The notes: generated by a model from the letters alone, not told the origin. A stretch of DNA of 64,000 nt from Emiliania huxleyi CCMP1516 (GCF_000372725.1 NW_005197576.1:126166-190165), one strand, 5' to 3'; shown: positions 49,109-58,689, counted from the stretch's first letter. Translations and numbers: made by a program.

Positions 49109-51145
49109 ATGCCGCAGCAAGCGGGATACTGGAAGCCCTCGTACGACCTGAATCACTTTGGGTCGTCAAAAGCAATGCATGACCTCAGCTATCGCCTCGG
49201 CCAAGCATTGCCGCGCCAGGGCGGCGTCCGGCTTCCTAACCGCACTTCGGCGGGTGCACCCTATGACCCAGCGCGCCAGAGCAGCGTTGGGAGGCTACCC
49301 CCGATGCTGACGCCGGGCGGCAGAGGTGCTCGAATTGGAATAGCCGCTCCTCACAGCGTGCCGTCGTTTGAGCCGCGTCCCGATGCCACTCCCGCGAGCA
49401 GCGGAGTCGGCTTTGGCAAAGAACTGTTGGAAATCGTTCGAGAGATGCGCGAGCAGCTTGCATCGCAGCAGCGCTCCATCGCACAGCTGACGGAAGAGCA
49501 GCGGCACACTCCTGCACCGCTGTCTCACGACTCTGCAGAGATCGACGCTCTCAAAGAAGAGGTTGTGACTTCAAAGGCAGAGATTGAGTCGCTACGGGGC
49601 CGAGTGGCGGCGCTCGAGGCTGCCTTGCATGCCACAGCAACACAATCTGCATCGCGTCTCGAACCGGGCTCCGGACCGCGAGTGACGGCTAGTGCGGCAG
49701 AGGTTCCGTGCGTTGACGAGACCAACAACGCCAGAAGCGCAAAGGCAACCGAGCAGGATGCGCACTTCACGCAAAGCTTTTCCGTAACTGCTCGCCACCC
49801 ACACCCGTCGTACCACGGTATTTTTGCCGGTACATTTGAGGCCGAGGAGGAGGCCGCCGCAACTCGGGTGGGTGCGGTGTACCGCGGGAGCGCCGCGCGC
49901 AAGCAGGTGGCGGCGCGGCGCACGGCCGGCGACTCGAGCGACCCAGCTGCCGCCGCTCCCGAGGACGGTCCGGGCGAGGAGGACATCCTGGCAGCCACCA
50001 AGCTCGAGGCACGTGTGCGAGGCCGAGCGGCGCGCGCCGAGGCTGCTCGACGGCGGGCGGCGGGCGAGTCGAAGGAGGCCGTTGCAGCGGCGGAGGCGGA
50101 GGCGGACGTGGCAGATGCCAATGCGGAGGCGATCGCGGCGCGAGAGCCTTCCGAGGAGGAGGTCATGGCTGCGACTCGGATGGGTGCACTCTACCGCGGG
50201 AGCGCCGCGCGCAAGCAGGTGGCGGCGCGGCGCACGGCCGGCGACTCGAGCGACCAAGCTGCCGCCGCTCCCGAAGACGGTCCGGGCGAGGAGGACATCC
50301 TGGCAGCCACCAAGCTCGAGGCGCGTGTGCGAGGCCGAGCGGCGCGCGCCGAGGCTGCTCGACGGCGGGCGGCGGGCGAGTCGAAGGAGGCCGTTGCAGC
50401 GGCGGAGGCGGAGGCGGACGTGGCAGATGCCAATGCGGAGGCGATCGCGGCGCGAGAGCCTTCCGAGGAGGAGGTCATGGCTGCGACTCGGATGGGTGCA
50501 CTCTACCGCGGGAGCGCCGCGCGCAAGCAGGTGGCGGCGCGGCGCACAGCCGGCGATGAGACGGCGGCAGACGCACAAGACGAGGATGTGGCAACGGACG
50601 CGGAAGATCAGCCTCCGAAAGACATCGATCATCCGGCCCAAGAGGACGGTGGGACTGAGACAAAGGCAGACACGACGACAGAGGGCGGCGGCGGCAATGA
50701 AGAACCAGAGGCGGATCAGACAGCGGAGGCAGAGGTGAAGGCAGAGGCGGAGACGATTCCTGATGGAGAGGTTGGAGCTGACGCGGTTGTTGCTGCCAGT
50801 GAGGCAGGAGGTGCCGATGCAGAAGCTGGGGAGCGTGACGCCATCGAGGCCACACCTGGCGAGGCTGCGGGTGACGTCGAGGCGATTCCTCTTGACGAGG
50901 CCCAGGCCGGAGGTGAAGAGGCGGCTACAGGTGAAGACGCGGAGGCGATTCCTGATGGAGAGGTTGGAGCTGACGCCGTGGCTGCTGCTGCCGGTGAGGC
51001 AGGAGGTGCCGACGCGGAAGCTGCGGAGGGTGACGCCAGCGACGTCACACCTGGCGAGGCTGCGGGTGACATCGAGGCCACTCCTGAGGCCCAGGCCGGA
51101 GGTGAAGAGGCAGCTGTGGGTGAAGATGCGGAGGCTTCACCTTGA
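49109..51145 (+). CDS. Long repeat protein with coiled coil and degenerate IQ-like motifs
   Basis: ATG 49109 (MPQQAGYWKPSYDLNHFGSS), 679 codons. A short coiled coil (about residues 110-175; FGKELLEIVREMREQLASQQ, then DALKEEVVTSKAEIESLRGR) is followed by five basic helices of IQ-like type, AATRVGAVYRGSAARKQVAA and AATKLEARVRGRAARAEAAR, alternating twice and then once more. They keep the A-x2-(L/V)-x-(A)-x2-RG-x2-AR spacing of IQ calmodulin-binding motifs, but Gly or Glu replaces the usual Ile-Gln. A 312-bp tandem duplication (104 residues) made the second set. The C-terminal 210 residues are Glu/Asp/Ala/Gly repeats (EAGGADAEA, GEVGADAV, GEAAGD). Likely a calmodulin-like-protein-binding scaffold (inference). 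The start was set at 49109 because upstream codons lie in repeat R2. Confidence 0.65.
   Translation: MPQQAGYWKPSYDLNHFGSSKAMHDLSYRLGQALPRQGGVRLPNRTSAGAPYDPARQSSVGRLPPMLTPGGRGARIGIAAPHSVPSFEPRPDATPASSGVGFGKELLEIVREMREQLASQQRSIAQLTEEQRHTPAPLSHDSAEIDALKEEVVTSKAEIESLRGRVAALEAALHATATQSASRLEPGSGPRVTASAAEVPCVDETNNARSAKATEQDAHFTQSFSVTARHPHPSYHGIFAGTFEAEEEAAATRVGAVYRGSAARKQVAARRTAGDSSDPAAAAPEDGPGEEDILAATKLEARVRGRAARAEAARRRAAGESKEAVAAAEAEADVADANAEAIAAREPSEEEVMAATRMGALYRGSAARKQVAARRTAGDSSDQAAAAPEDGPGEEDILAATKLEARVRGRAARAEAARRRAAGESKEAVAAAEAEADVADANAEAIAAREPSEEEVMAATRMGALYRGSAARKQVAARRTAGDETAADAQDEDVATDAEDQPPKDIDHPAQEDGGTETKADTTTEGGGGNEEPEADQTAEAEVKAEAETIPDGEVGADAVVAASEAGGADAEAGERDAIEATPGEAAGDVEAIPLDEAQAGGEEAATGEDAEAIPDGEVGADAVAAAAGEAGGADAEAAEGDASDVTPGEAAGDIEATPEAQAGGEEAAVGEDAEASP
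49860..50540 (+). repeat. Tandem duplication, period 312 bp, inside the IQ-like gene
   Basis: taccgcgggagcgccgcgcg occurs at 49880, 50192 and 50504. The first two periods are almost identical, so the duplication is recent. It keeps the frame (104 codons). Confidence 0.92.
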
Positions 51146-51687
51146 AAAGGGCCGCTTCTGCCATCCTCACGCTCCAGCCGCAAACACGGGGGAATACCGG
51201 TCGAGTCCGCACAGAGAGTTTCGGCAGACTCGCAAGAACTTCAATCGGGGGGCGCCTGTGTGTAAGAATGGTACGAAGAAAGAAAATGGAGAATGTGCAC
51301 ATAGGAGGGGCGTGAGAGAGAGGACGAGAGGAAGTTGGAACCTCTCCGCTCCCCCCGCGCGCGTGGGGGGGTGTATTCCGTACGCGCACGCCGGCGCTTT
51401 AGAGTCCCGCGACGGTACGGCACGAAACGTGGTACGCCAGAAAGAAAGGAGAGAAAACAGAACCCCCTTCGGAAGAAAACAGAACGAGCAGAGCAGATAG
51501 AAGTGGAGCGGCAAAGCCTCGCAACTTCGAACTCTTTCTCTCTAGCCGTCTAGGGGGTCTAGGAATGCCGCTCAAGGGGGGTTGGATAGGTAACCAGTCC
51601 CACAGACCCCTCGACACCCCTAGGTGCCCAGGTGCCCGAACCAAGAGCCAGAACATGCGCCGCACGCGACGGAGCACGGGGTGATGC

Positions 51688-52434
51688 TCACAAAAGTCGT
51701 CGATGTTCATGCCTTCCCCTGACACGGTCATCCGGTCGGCGCGACGCCCAGAAAAGTCCGACCGCGCAGCATGCTAAGAGACCGCGCACGTCACTACGAC
51801 GGCTGTGGACAGACCCGGCGGCGGTGGCGAAGCTGGCGGTGGCAGCGAAGGCGGCGGTCTCGGTGGTGGCGGCGAGGGCGGCGGTGGGCTCGGAGGCGGA
51901 GGCGACGGCGGCGGCGGGCTCTGTGGTGGCGGGGGCTGGGAAGCGGTGGCGAGGGTGGCGGCGAGCTGGGCGACGGCGATGTGGTCGGCGGCGGTCTCGG
52001 TGGTGGCGGCGAGGGCGGCGGCGGCGAGGGCGGCGGCGGCGAGGGCGGCGGCGGCGAGGGCGGCGGCGGCGACGGAGTCGGCGACATAGAGGTGGCAGGC
52101 TGGGCGGTGGCGGCGAGGGCGGAGGCGGGCTCGGCTGGGGCAGCGAGGGTGGGGGTGGGGTCGGCGGGGGCGGGCTGGGCGGCGGCAGAGATGGAGGCGG
52201 CGGCGAGGGCGGCTGTGGCAACGAGGGGTTGGCGGGCTTGGTGGCGGCGGCGAGGGTGGCGGCGGTGATGGTGGCGGCGGGATGGGTGACGGTGGGCTGG
52301 GTGGCGGAACCGAGGGTGGTGGAAGCGAGGGTGGTGGTAGCGACGGTGGCGGCGGACTCGGCGGCGGTGAGCTGGGAAGCGGCAGCGACGGAAGAGGTGA
52401 CGATGGAGGCGGATTGCAGCAGCAGCCTTCTCAT
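51688..52434 (-). CDS. Possible Pro-rich secreted protein (uncertain)
   Basis: A minus-strand frame of 249 codons starts MRRLLLQSASIVTSSVAAAS, a possible signal peptide, then Thr/Ala-rich and PPPSPPPP repeats like wall glycoproteins. The repeat later runs in Arg-rich frame (RRRRPRRR), which argues against real coding or for an intron. The plus strand of the same DNA gives only Gly/Ala repeats. Low confidence. Confidence 0.25.
   Translation of the reverse strand: MRRLLLQSASIVTSSVAAASQLTAAESAATVATTTLASTTLGSATQPTVTHPAATITAATLAAATKPANPSLPQPPSPPPPSLPPPSPPPPTPPPPSLPQPSPPPPSPPPPSLPPLCRRLRRRRRPRRRRPRRRRPRRRRPRRHHRDRRRPHRRRPARRHPRHRFPAPATTEPAAAVASASEPTAALAATTETAAFAATASFATAAGSVHSRRSDVRGLLACCAVGLFWASRRPDDRVRGRHEHRRLL
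51790..52420. repeat. GGCGGC/GGTGGC-type low-complexity tract
   Basis: About 630 bp of imperfect trinucleotide and hexanucleotide repeats (ggcggcggcgagggcggcgg around 52015-52070). Confidence 0.8.
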
Positions 52435-52508
52435 GCCACCTCACGAACATCGAAGTTGAAGTACCATGGGGTGCATGTGCATGTGCATGTGCATATGCAC
52501 GTGTGCGT

Positions 52509-52592
<84 letters not shown>
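52509..52592. repeat. (TG)n microsatellite
   Basis: About 42 uninterrupted TG units, followed to 52670 by tgtgcg-type variants. ORFs here (VCVCVC...) are artefacts of the repeat. Confidence 0.95.
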
Positions 52593-52593
<1 letters not shown>

Positions 52594-52706
52594 ATGTGCG
52601 TGTGCGTGTGCGTGTGCGTGTGCGTGTGCGTTGTGCGTGTTGCGTGTGTGCGTGTGTGTGTGTGTGTCTTGTGGTGTGTGATTTTGAAAACCAACAAGAA
52701 ATCAAT

Positions 52707-53168
52707 CCCTAGTCTGGCCGATTCTTTTCGCGGTATCCGCGGCGGGATATGGCGGGATATGGCGGGATATGGCGGGATATGGCGGGATACCGGGAGATAC
52801 ACGCGGATATGATGAGATACGGAGCCCCCATGCATGATTGTTCACGACAACGTCCGTGAAGCGTGAAACCGCAAATCGGACGCGACGGGCGAACTTCGCG
52901 CTTCGACGGCCCCGCTTGTCGAGCGCTTGTCGATTCCCATGATTGGCGAGAGCTCGTCATCGACGAAGCGATGTCTAAGTTTTTTTTTGCCGTCGCGCTC
53001 TGCGGCCGGAGCGCGGAGAGGCCGGGCTGCTCGGCGTGAGGCGGGCAGGATACGGCGGGATATGGCGGGATATGGCGGGATATGGCGGGATATGGCGGGA
53101 TATGGCGGGATACGGTCATATATGGAGAGATACATCAAGATACCGCAAAAGAATCGGCCAGACTAGGG
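52707..53168. mobile_element. Non-autonomous TIR element, 462 bp, with sub-terminal decamer arrays
   Basis: The left end ccctagtctggccgattctt+ttcgcggtatc is matched in reverse complement by the right end gataccgcaaaagaatcggc+cagactaggg, about 30 bp with one gap. Inside each terminus lies an array of the decamer ggcgggatat (5 copies near 52741-52790; 7-8 copies near 53048-53110). The centre is unique and non-coding. No clear target-site duplication could be fixed. It fits a MITE or foldback DNA transposon. Confidence 0.75.
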
Positions 53169-53379
53169 CTAAATCACGACTCTCACAGTGATTTGGGCTC
53201 GGCAGAGTCTTGTCAGCCCTCGGCCGAAGCTCTTTCTTTCTTGTGTGTGTGTGCGTGCTTCTCTATCTCTCTTCTTGTGTGTGTGCGTCGTCGTGGTTCG
53301 TACGTAGCTAGGCATCAAGAATACTAACACACGGTACATGTGGAAGGGTTAAGATCGGTAAAAATAAATAAATAAAACG

Positions 53380-53470
53380 GACCAAAAGAAAGAAAACAGA
53401 CAGCCCAAGGGAGGGATGGGAGGACGGCACGCCGCCACCACACAGGGATTTTATAAAGGAGAGGTGTGTG
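53380..53470 (-). repeat. Dispersed repeat R3, copy B
   Basis: Reverse complement of 25366-25462 (cccaagggagggatgggagg, cgccgccaccacacagggat). It lies upstream of NAE1. A related piece (gaaagaaaacagacaagccg) occurs near 58253. Confidence 0.75.
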
Positions 53471-53603
53471 ATCCGGACCAAGCTAAAGAAAGAAAACACA
53501 CAACCCAAGGGTCGACCAAGCTAGGGTGGGCTAAGGGGCTATTGCAATACTCATTTGACTTCCGCTGCCGCCAAGCCCGCCCTCCGCAACACGGGACGCC
53601 CCG

Positions 53604-56600
53604 ATGGCTCCAGACAACGAGAAGCGGAAGCGCTACGACAGGCAGCTGCGCCTGTGGGGCGAGCACGGCCAGGCTGCGATGGAAGATTGCTCCGTCTGTC
53701 TGCTCAACGGAACCGGCGCCGGCACCGAGGCGCTCAAGAACCTCGTGCTCCCGGGCATCGGCTCTTTCACGGTGGTTGACGGCGCGGTTGTCACCGAGGC
53801 GGACCTGGGAAACAACTTTTTCGTCGAGCAGCGCGACCTGCGCACCTCTCGCGCCGCGTGCGTCACGCGCCTGCTGCAGGAGCTGAACGAGCATGTCTCC
53901 GGCGCCTTCGTGGCGGAGGACATTGCACAGGTGCTCTCATCGCGCCCCGACTTCCTGCACAGCTTCGGCCTTGTGATCGCCACGCAGCTTCCCTCGCGCG
54001 AGCTCTGCGAGGTTGCGCGCATCTGCGCGGACCGCTCCATCCCGCTCATCGCCCTGCACGTGCACGGCTTCTTCGGTGCTCGCCTCTCCTCCTCCGCTCT
54101 CCTCCTCCCCTCTCCTCCTCCCCTCTCCCCTCGCCACCGGACCGCCCTCCGGGACACGTCCGCCCAGACTGGCACCCCGTCGTGGCTCGCGACCCCCGAC
54201 CCAACGACCACACGCCCGCCCACCCCTCACCTCCGCCCTCTCCCTCCCCCCTCCCACCCCGCCTCGCACCTCCCGCCCCTCCCAAGCCGCCGGCCCCGCT
54301 CGTCGCGCGAGTTCCGCCGGCCTCTCCACCCCTCCCTGCCGCATCGCAGGCTACCTCCGCCTCGCCCTCCCGGAGCACGTCGTCGTCGAGTCCCACCCCG
54401 CCCACGCAGCCTCCTCTCCCCACGCAGCCAGCAAGGCAGAGAGCCGCCCGCCCCACCCCGCCGCGTGGTCTCCTCCAGGCGATGCTCGACCTGCGCGTGC
54501 TGGCGCCGCCCGCGGAGCTGCGCAGCCTCGTCGCCGACCGCTTCGCCTCCCTCGCCGCCCTCCCCGACGCCGAGTTCTCGTGCGCACGCCCCTCGCCGCA
54601 GCAGAAGCAGCAGCAGCAGCAGCAGTAGCAGCAGTAGAAGCAGCAGCAGAAGAAGCAGCAGCAGCAGCGACAGCACCGACCCGCCCCCCCGCGCGCCTGA
54701 CGCCCTCCCCCCCTCCCGCCTCGCAAGGCACGTCCCCTACGTCGTCCTCCTGCTGCACGCTGTCGAGGAGTGGTCCGCCGCTCACGCGGGCGCCCACCCC
54801 TCCAGCTACGCGCAGAAGAAGGAGGTGACGCGCTGCTCGAGACGTACCGATGCTGCTGATCAGTCATCATTCATTAGGATTGACTACTAGGTGCGCGCGC
54901 TGCTCGAGACGTACCGATGCTGCTGATCAGTCATCATGAATTAGGATTGACTACTAGGTGCGCGCGCTGCTCGAGACGTACCGCCGCCCGCACCTCCTCT
55001 CGGACACGAACATCGAGGAGGCGCTCGCCGCGGCAAACACGGCCCTCTCGCGGCCAGAGCCGAGCCGCGACCTCTCCTCCCTCCTCGCCTCCGCCCGAGG
55101 TCGCCCCCTCGCCTCCGCCCGCAGACCTCGCCCCCGTCCCTCGGCGGAGAGCACCCTCGCCGCCCACAGGCCGCCTCTCTGGCCTCGCCGCCGAGGTGCA
55201 CGCCGCGACGGCGCGCGGCGAGGAGGCGCCCGCAGGCCAGCGCACCCTGCTCTCCTTCTGGCTGATGGCCGCGTCGCTGCAGGCCTACGTCGCAGGCACG
55301 CGGTGCAGGGCGGCGGTGTAGGGCGGCGGTGCAGGGCGGCGGTGCAGGGCGGCGGTGTAGGGCGGCGGTGCAGGGCGGCGGTGTAGGGCGGCGGTGTAGG
55401 GCGGCGGTGTAGGGCGGCGGTGTAGGGCGGCGGTGCAGGGCGGCGGTGTAGGGCGGCGGTGCAGGGCGGCGGTGTAGGGCGGCGGTGCAGGGCGGCGGTG
55501 TAGGGTGGCGGTGTAGGGCGGCGGTGCAGGGCGGCGGTGTAGGGCGGCGGTGTAGGGCGGCGGTGTAGGGCGGCGGTGTAGGGCGGCGGTGCAGGGCGGC
55601 GGTGTAGGGCGGCGGTGCAGGGCGGCGGTGCGCCGCGCACTCGCACCCCGCCTCACTCTCCCCGCCCCTCCGCCTGCAGGCGAGGGAGGCGGCCTCCTCC
55701 CAGCAAGCGGTCGCGCTGCTCTGCCGCACGGCGCAGCTCGCTCGCATCCTCTGCAGCAGCTGCCGAGGCTCGTACCCTTAGGCGCGTTGCCCGACATGAC
55801 GGCCGACACCGCCACCTACGTCCAGCTCCAGGAGCACCACCAGCCCAGCAGTCGGAGCCTCGACCTCGAGACCTCGAGACCTCGAGCCCCGCCCCCCCAA
55901 AGCAGCCGTGGCAGAAGAGCTCTTCTGACCAGGCTCCGCCCCCCCCCCCCCCCCACCGGAGGAGCTCTACGCGCGGCAGGCCCGCGCCGACGTGGCCGCC
56001 GTCGCGGCGCACGCCGCCCACATTGCGTCGCTCGAGTCGCTTCCGAGCGACCTCGCGCCTCTAGCGGAGCTGACCCGCTTCTGCAAGAACGCGCCGCACT
56101 TGGCCGTCCTCCGCTTCCGCTCGGTCGAGGAGGAGTACGCGGCAGACGCGCCCGTCGCCGCCGAGCTGACCCGCGCTCTCGCCGCCGACGACCCCTCCTG
56201 CGCGATCCTCTACATCTTGCTGCGCGCGTCGCAGGCCTTCGCGGCGCAGCGCGGCCACGCGCCCGGCTTCGCCGACGCCGACGTGGAGTCGGACATGCCG
56301 GCGCTGCGCTTGTGCGTCGCCGAGCAGCTCAAGAGGCTCGGGCTCAACGGCGAGCGGCCATGCCCCGTCTCCGACGATTGGGTCGCCGAGTACTGCCGCT
56401 GGGGCGGCGCAGAGACGCACAACATCGCGTCGGTGCGCCAGCGGCTCGCACCCTCCGCCCCGCCCAGCATGCTCCTCACTCCAGCCCCTCTCGCCCACTA
56501 GCCTCCCCTCTCGCCCACAGGTGCTCGGCGGTAATATAATATAATATAATATAACATGATATGATAGCCTCCCCTCTCGCCCACAGGTGCTCGGCGGCGT

Positions 56601-56706
56601 CGCGGCGCAAGAGGCCATCAAGGCGGTGACGCGGCAGTACGTCCCGCTCAACAACACCTTCCTCTTCAACGGCTCCAACGGCGTCACCGCCGTCTACGAG
56701 CTCTGA
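53604..56706 (+). CDS. NAE1: NEDD8-activating enzyme E1 regulatory subunit (NAE1/APPBP1/AXR1)
   Basis: ATG 53604 (MAPDNEKRKRYDRQLRLWGE, the family's YDRQLRLWG start). Exon 1 (53604-54075) carries the adenylation-fold strand CLLNGTGAGTEALKNLVLPG, FTVVDGAVVTEADLGNNFF and LVIATQLPSRELCEVARICA, then HGFFG|YLRLALPEHVVVESHP across intron 54076-54349. Further exons give HVPYVVLLLHAVEEW, KKE|VRALLETYRRPHLLSDT, FWLMAASLQAY, EAASSQQAVALLC, LARQ-type helices and the end ETHNIASV|LGGVAAQEAIKAVT then RQYVPLNNTFLFNGSNGV. AXR1/NAE1 pairs with UBA3 to activate NEDD8 for cullin neddylation; as expected for this subunit there is no catalytic Cys motif. About eight exons; those between 54350 and 56000 are only roughly placed. 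A CAG-rich run (54598-54675) and two duplication-born junctions interrupt it. Confidence 0.88.
54598..54675 (+). repeat. CAG-rich trinucleotide repeat within NAE1
   Basis: Runs of cagcagcagcag mixed with aag and tag. It contains in-frame stops in the reading shared with neighbouring exon sequence, so it is probably intronic. Confidence 0.7.
54825..54985 (+). repeat. NAE1 intron 54825-54957 made of two tandem 66/67-bp copies of an exon start
   Basis: gtgNgcgcgctgctcgagac-type exon starts occur at 54825, 54891 and 54958. Each is preceded by AG and, in the first two copies, followed by cgatgctgctgatcagtcat and ggattgactactag. Splicing from the first GT to the last AG gives QKKE|VRALLETYRRPH. 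Confidence 0.85.
55305..55635 (+). repeat. 13-bp minisatellite in a NAE1 intron
   Basis: About 25 copies of gtgtagggcggcg or gtgcagggcggcg between the exon ending in ...SLQAY and the exon beginning AREAASSQQ. The two unit types alternate irregularly. It is not a CRISPR array: there are no unique spacers. Confidence 0.92.
56433..56598 (+). repeat. NAE1 last intron (56433-56586) with duplicated acceptor junction
   Basis: The segment tagcctcccctctcgcccac+aggtgctcggcgg is present at 56500-56533 and 56565-56598, 65 bp apart, separated by an AT-rich run (ggtaatataatataatataa). The donor is at 56433. Using the second acceptor gives IASV|LGGVAAQEA, as in other NAE1 proteins; the first would add frame-breaking sequence. 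Confidence 0.8.
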
Positions 56707-57219
56707 GCCGAGGAGCGACAGCGGGACGAGCCCTGCTGCAGCGGCAGGCTGGAGAGCCAGCGCGGGTCTCTGGACTGGGGCGGAGTGGGTTGGGGCGGTG
56801 CTCCACCAGCTCTGCACAACTCGAGGGGCGCTCGTCTCTGCCCCTCGGCGCAGGCGGGCCGCGGGTCGCTCTCATTACATGCCGGGCGTCGAACGCCAGC
56901 GCGGGCCGAGCCACACCGCTCGCACGCAAAACAGCCTCTACGGTGTCTCCGGCTCGCAGAAGATGGCATGACTCTCATGCGTCTGGGGCGGGACGTGTTG
57001 CGTACAGGGGAGGGGAGAATGCTGACAGCGCACTCGTTAGCTTTCCCCATCATTTGGTGGAGCTCTGCAGATTTCTTTTTTGGGCGCGGCGTACGCCCCG
57101 AGAGAGCGAGTACAGTAAGCACGGCAGCGTGTACCTTTCGCCCTCGAGGTGCAGCAGTGCACACTCGAAGGCTGAAGGCGTACACGCTTGCTGCAGCGAA
57201 ATCACAGACGTTGCCATCG

Positions 57220-58200
57220 ATGCCACGGCTCCGAGTGTCGCTCGGCCTCAACTCTGGCAGCAGGTCGGGGCAGCCGGCGTGCACTGTGGTAATCGACCCG
57301 AGTGGCGCGGCGCTGATGCAGGCGGTGAGCAACAAGCTGCGGCTCAAGAAGCGCGAAGCAGCGTCCGCACACCTCTACGTGTGGAGCACCGGCGTGCGAG
57401 TCGATCTGGCCGCTGCCGACATCAGTGGCTGCGTCGCTGACGGCGACCTTGTCGTGGTTGGCTTTGGCGAGCCATTCGCAGGCAAGCAGCCCGCCGCTGC
57501 GGCAGCGGGCAGCGATCCCCGGGCATGGGAGGCCCGCTGGGAGGCGCGGTCGGCCGACCTGGCCCTGGTGGAGTGGCGCGACGCGGTGGCGATGAACCGA
57601 GCGCTCGGCCGCCTCTCGACGCTGCTCGAGCACCCGGCGCACCGCGGCAGGCTCGTGAGCCACGCACAGCAGCGGCGGCTGCCGTCGGCGTCATACCTCG
57701 GGCACAACCTGTACGCAGACACGCTCCGCAGCTTTGAGAGCCTCGCCGCCGCCGCCCGAGAGGCTGAGGCGGCTGCTTCGCCCGCGGAGCTCGCCTTCCT
57801 CGCCGGGTGGGCGGAGAGAGGCGCGCCGCAAGTGGTGGTCTCGTACGTCTCGGGCGCCACGCCCACCCTCGCCCACGAGCTCTGCCACGCGCGGTACGCG
57901 CTGCTGCCGCCGTACCGCGGGGCGGTCGACGCGGCGTGGGCGCGCCACGAGCAGCTCCTCTGCAAGTGGATGGCGGACCTCGGCTACCACGCGTCCCGCC
58001 ACGCAGACGAGTTTGGCGCCTACCTGCTCACCGAGCCGCACGCCTTCTGGCGAGGCCGCGTGGCGCCGCGCGAGGCGGCAGAGCTGCGCGCCGTGCTCGC
58101 CGCCGCCCTCGGCGAGCCGCTGGACAAAACGGAAGGCCCGTTCGGCGTCCGGCCGGTGAGCACTCAAGCGGAGGAGCTGCTGATACCAGGGAGCGTCTAG
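57220..58200 (+). CDS. Protein with a HELCH zinc-metallopeptidase motif and a ubiquitin-like N-terminal segment
   Basis: ATG 57220 (MPRLRVSLGLNSGSRSGQPA), 327 codons. The frame is open further upstream, but that part shows no domain. Residues about 20-95 look like a beta-grasp fold (CTVVIDPSGAALMQAVSNKL, HLYVWSTGVRVD, VADGDLVVVGFGEPF). The second half holds VSYVSGATPTLAHELCHARY, an HExxH motif, followed by LCKWMADLGYH and DEFGAYLLTEPHAFW, where Glu or Asp residues could supply the third zinc ligand. This points to a small gluzincin-like peptidase, but I cannot place it in a named family. SASYLGHNLYADTLRSFESL before it is the other conserved-looking segment. Confidence 0.6.
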   Translation: MPRLRVSLGLNSGSRSGQPACTVVIDPSGAALMQAVSNKLRLKKREAASAHLYVWSTGVRVDLAAADISGCVADGDLVVVGFGEPFAGKQPAAAAAGSDPRAWEARWEARSADLALVEWRDAVAMNRALGRLSTLLEHPAHRGRLVSHAQQRRLPSASYLGHNLYADTLRSFESLAAAAREAEAAASPAELAFLAGWAERGAPQVVVSYVSGATPTLAHELCHARYALLPPYRGAVDAAWARHEQLLCKWMADLGYHASRHADEFGAYLLTEPHAFWRGRVAPREAAELRAVLAAALGEPLDKTEGPFGVRPVSTQAEELLIPGSV

Positions 58201-58303
58201 GGATTTCCCTTCTTAAAAATCACGTCCCGTGCCCAGACCCCAGTGTCGTGAAAGAAAGAAAACAGACAAGCCGCGGCAAGGGAGGGAGTTACGTGGGACG
58301 CAC

Positions 58304-58356
58304 TTGGAGCACTTGGAGTGCAGTCATTAACCTCACATCCAGCTTCCAGGGCCGGG
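58304..58356 (+). repeat. Dispersed repeat R2, copy C
   Basis: ttggagcacttggagtgcag, tcattaacctcacatccagc and ccagggccggg; parallels 48863-48909. Confidence 0.8.
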
Positions 58357-58689
58357 ACATAAAAGGTCTTTTCTCGCAGCTGCGAGATGTCTACATGCTT
58401 TCTCGGAGGGGGCATCCAAAAACAACAGGGCGGAAGGGAGGGGTGACCATACGCGCAGCGCAGGAGGGGTGCCCCTATAAGGGGGCACAAAGGTAGCTCA
58501 AAGGGGAGTGAACAAGACGCCGCACAGGCGACGTGCACGCTCGCCGCCTGCGCTCGCCGCGTCGCTCTCTCCCTCCCCTTCTTTGCTTGAATTTTCGGAA
58601 TACCTCCGCGAAGCTGCCCCCAGCAGGCGTTTGATCAAAATCCAAATCTCTCTACTCCAGTTGAGGCTGCCCTCGGACTCGAGCACTTG

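Noticed and set aside
52431-52835. ORFs translating as VCVCVC or HTHTHT
   Set aside because: Direct translation of the (TG)n microsatellite.
54046-54870. Minus-strand ORFs rich in Gly/Arg opposite NAE1
   Set aside because: Shadows of NAE1 exons and pyrimidine-rich introns.
55305-55635. Regular 13-bp array that could suggest a CRISPR or a PPPYTAALHR repeat protein
   Set aside because: No unique spacers, a eukaryotic gene around it, and it lies between two NAE1 exons. It is an intronic minisatellite.
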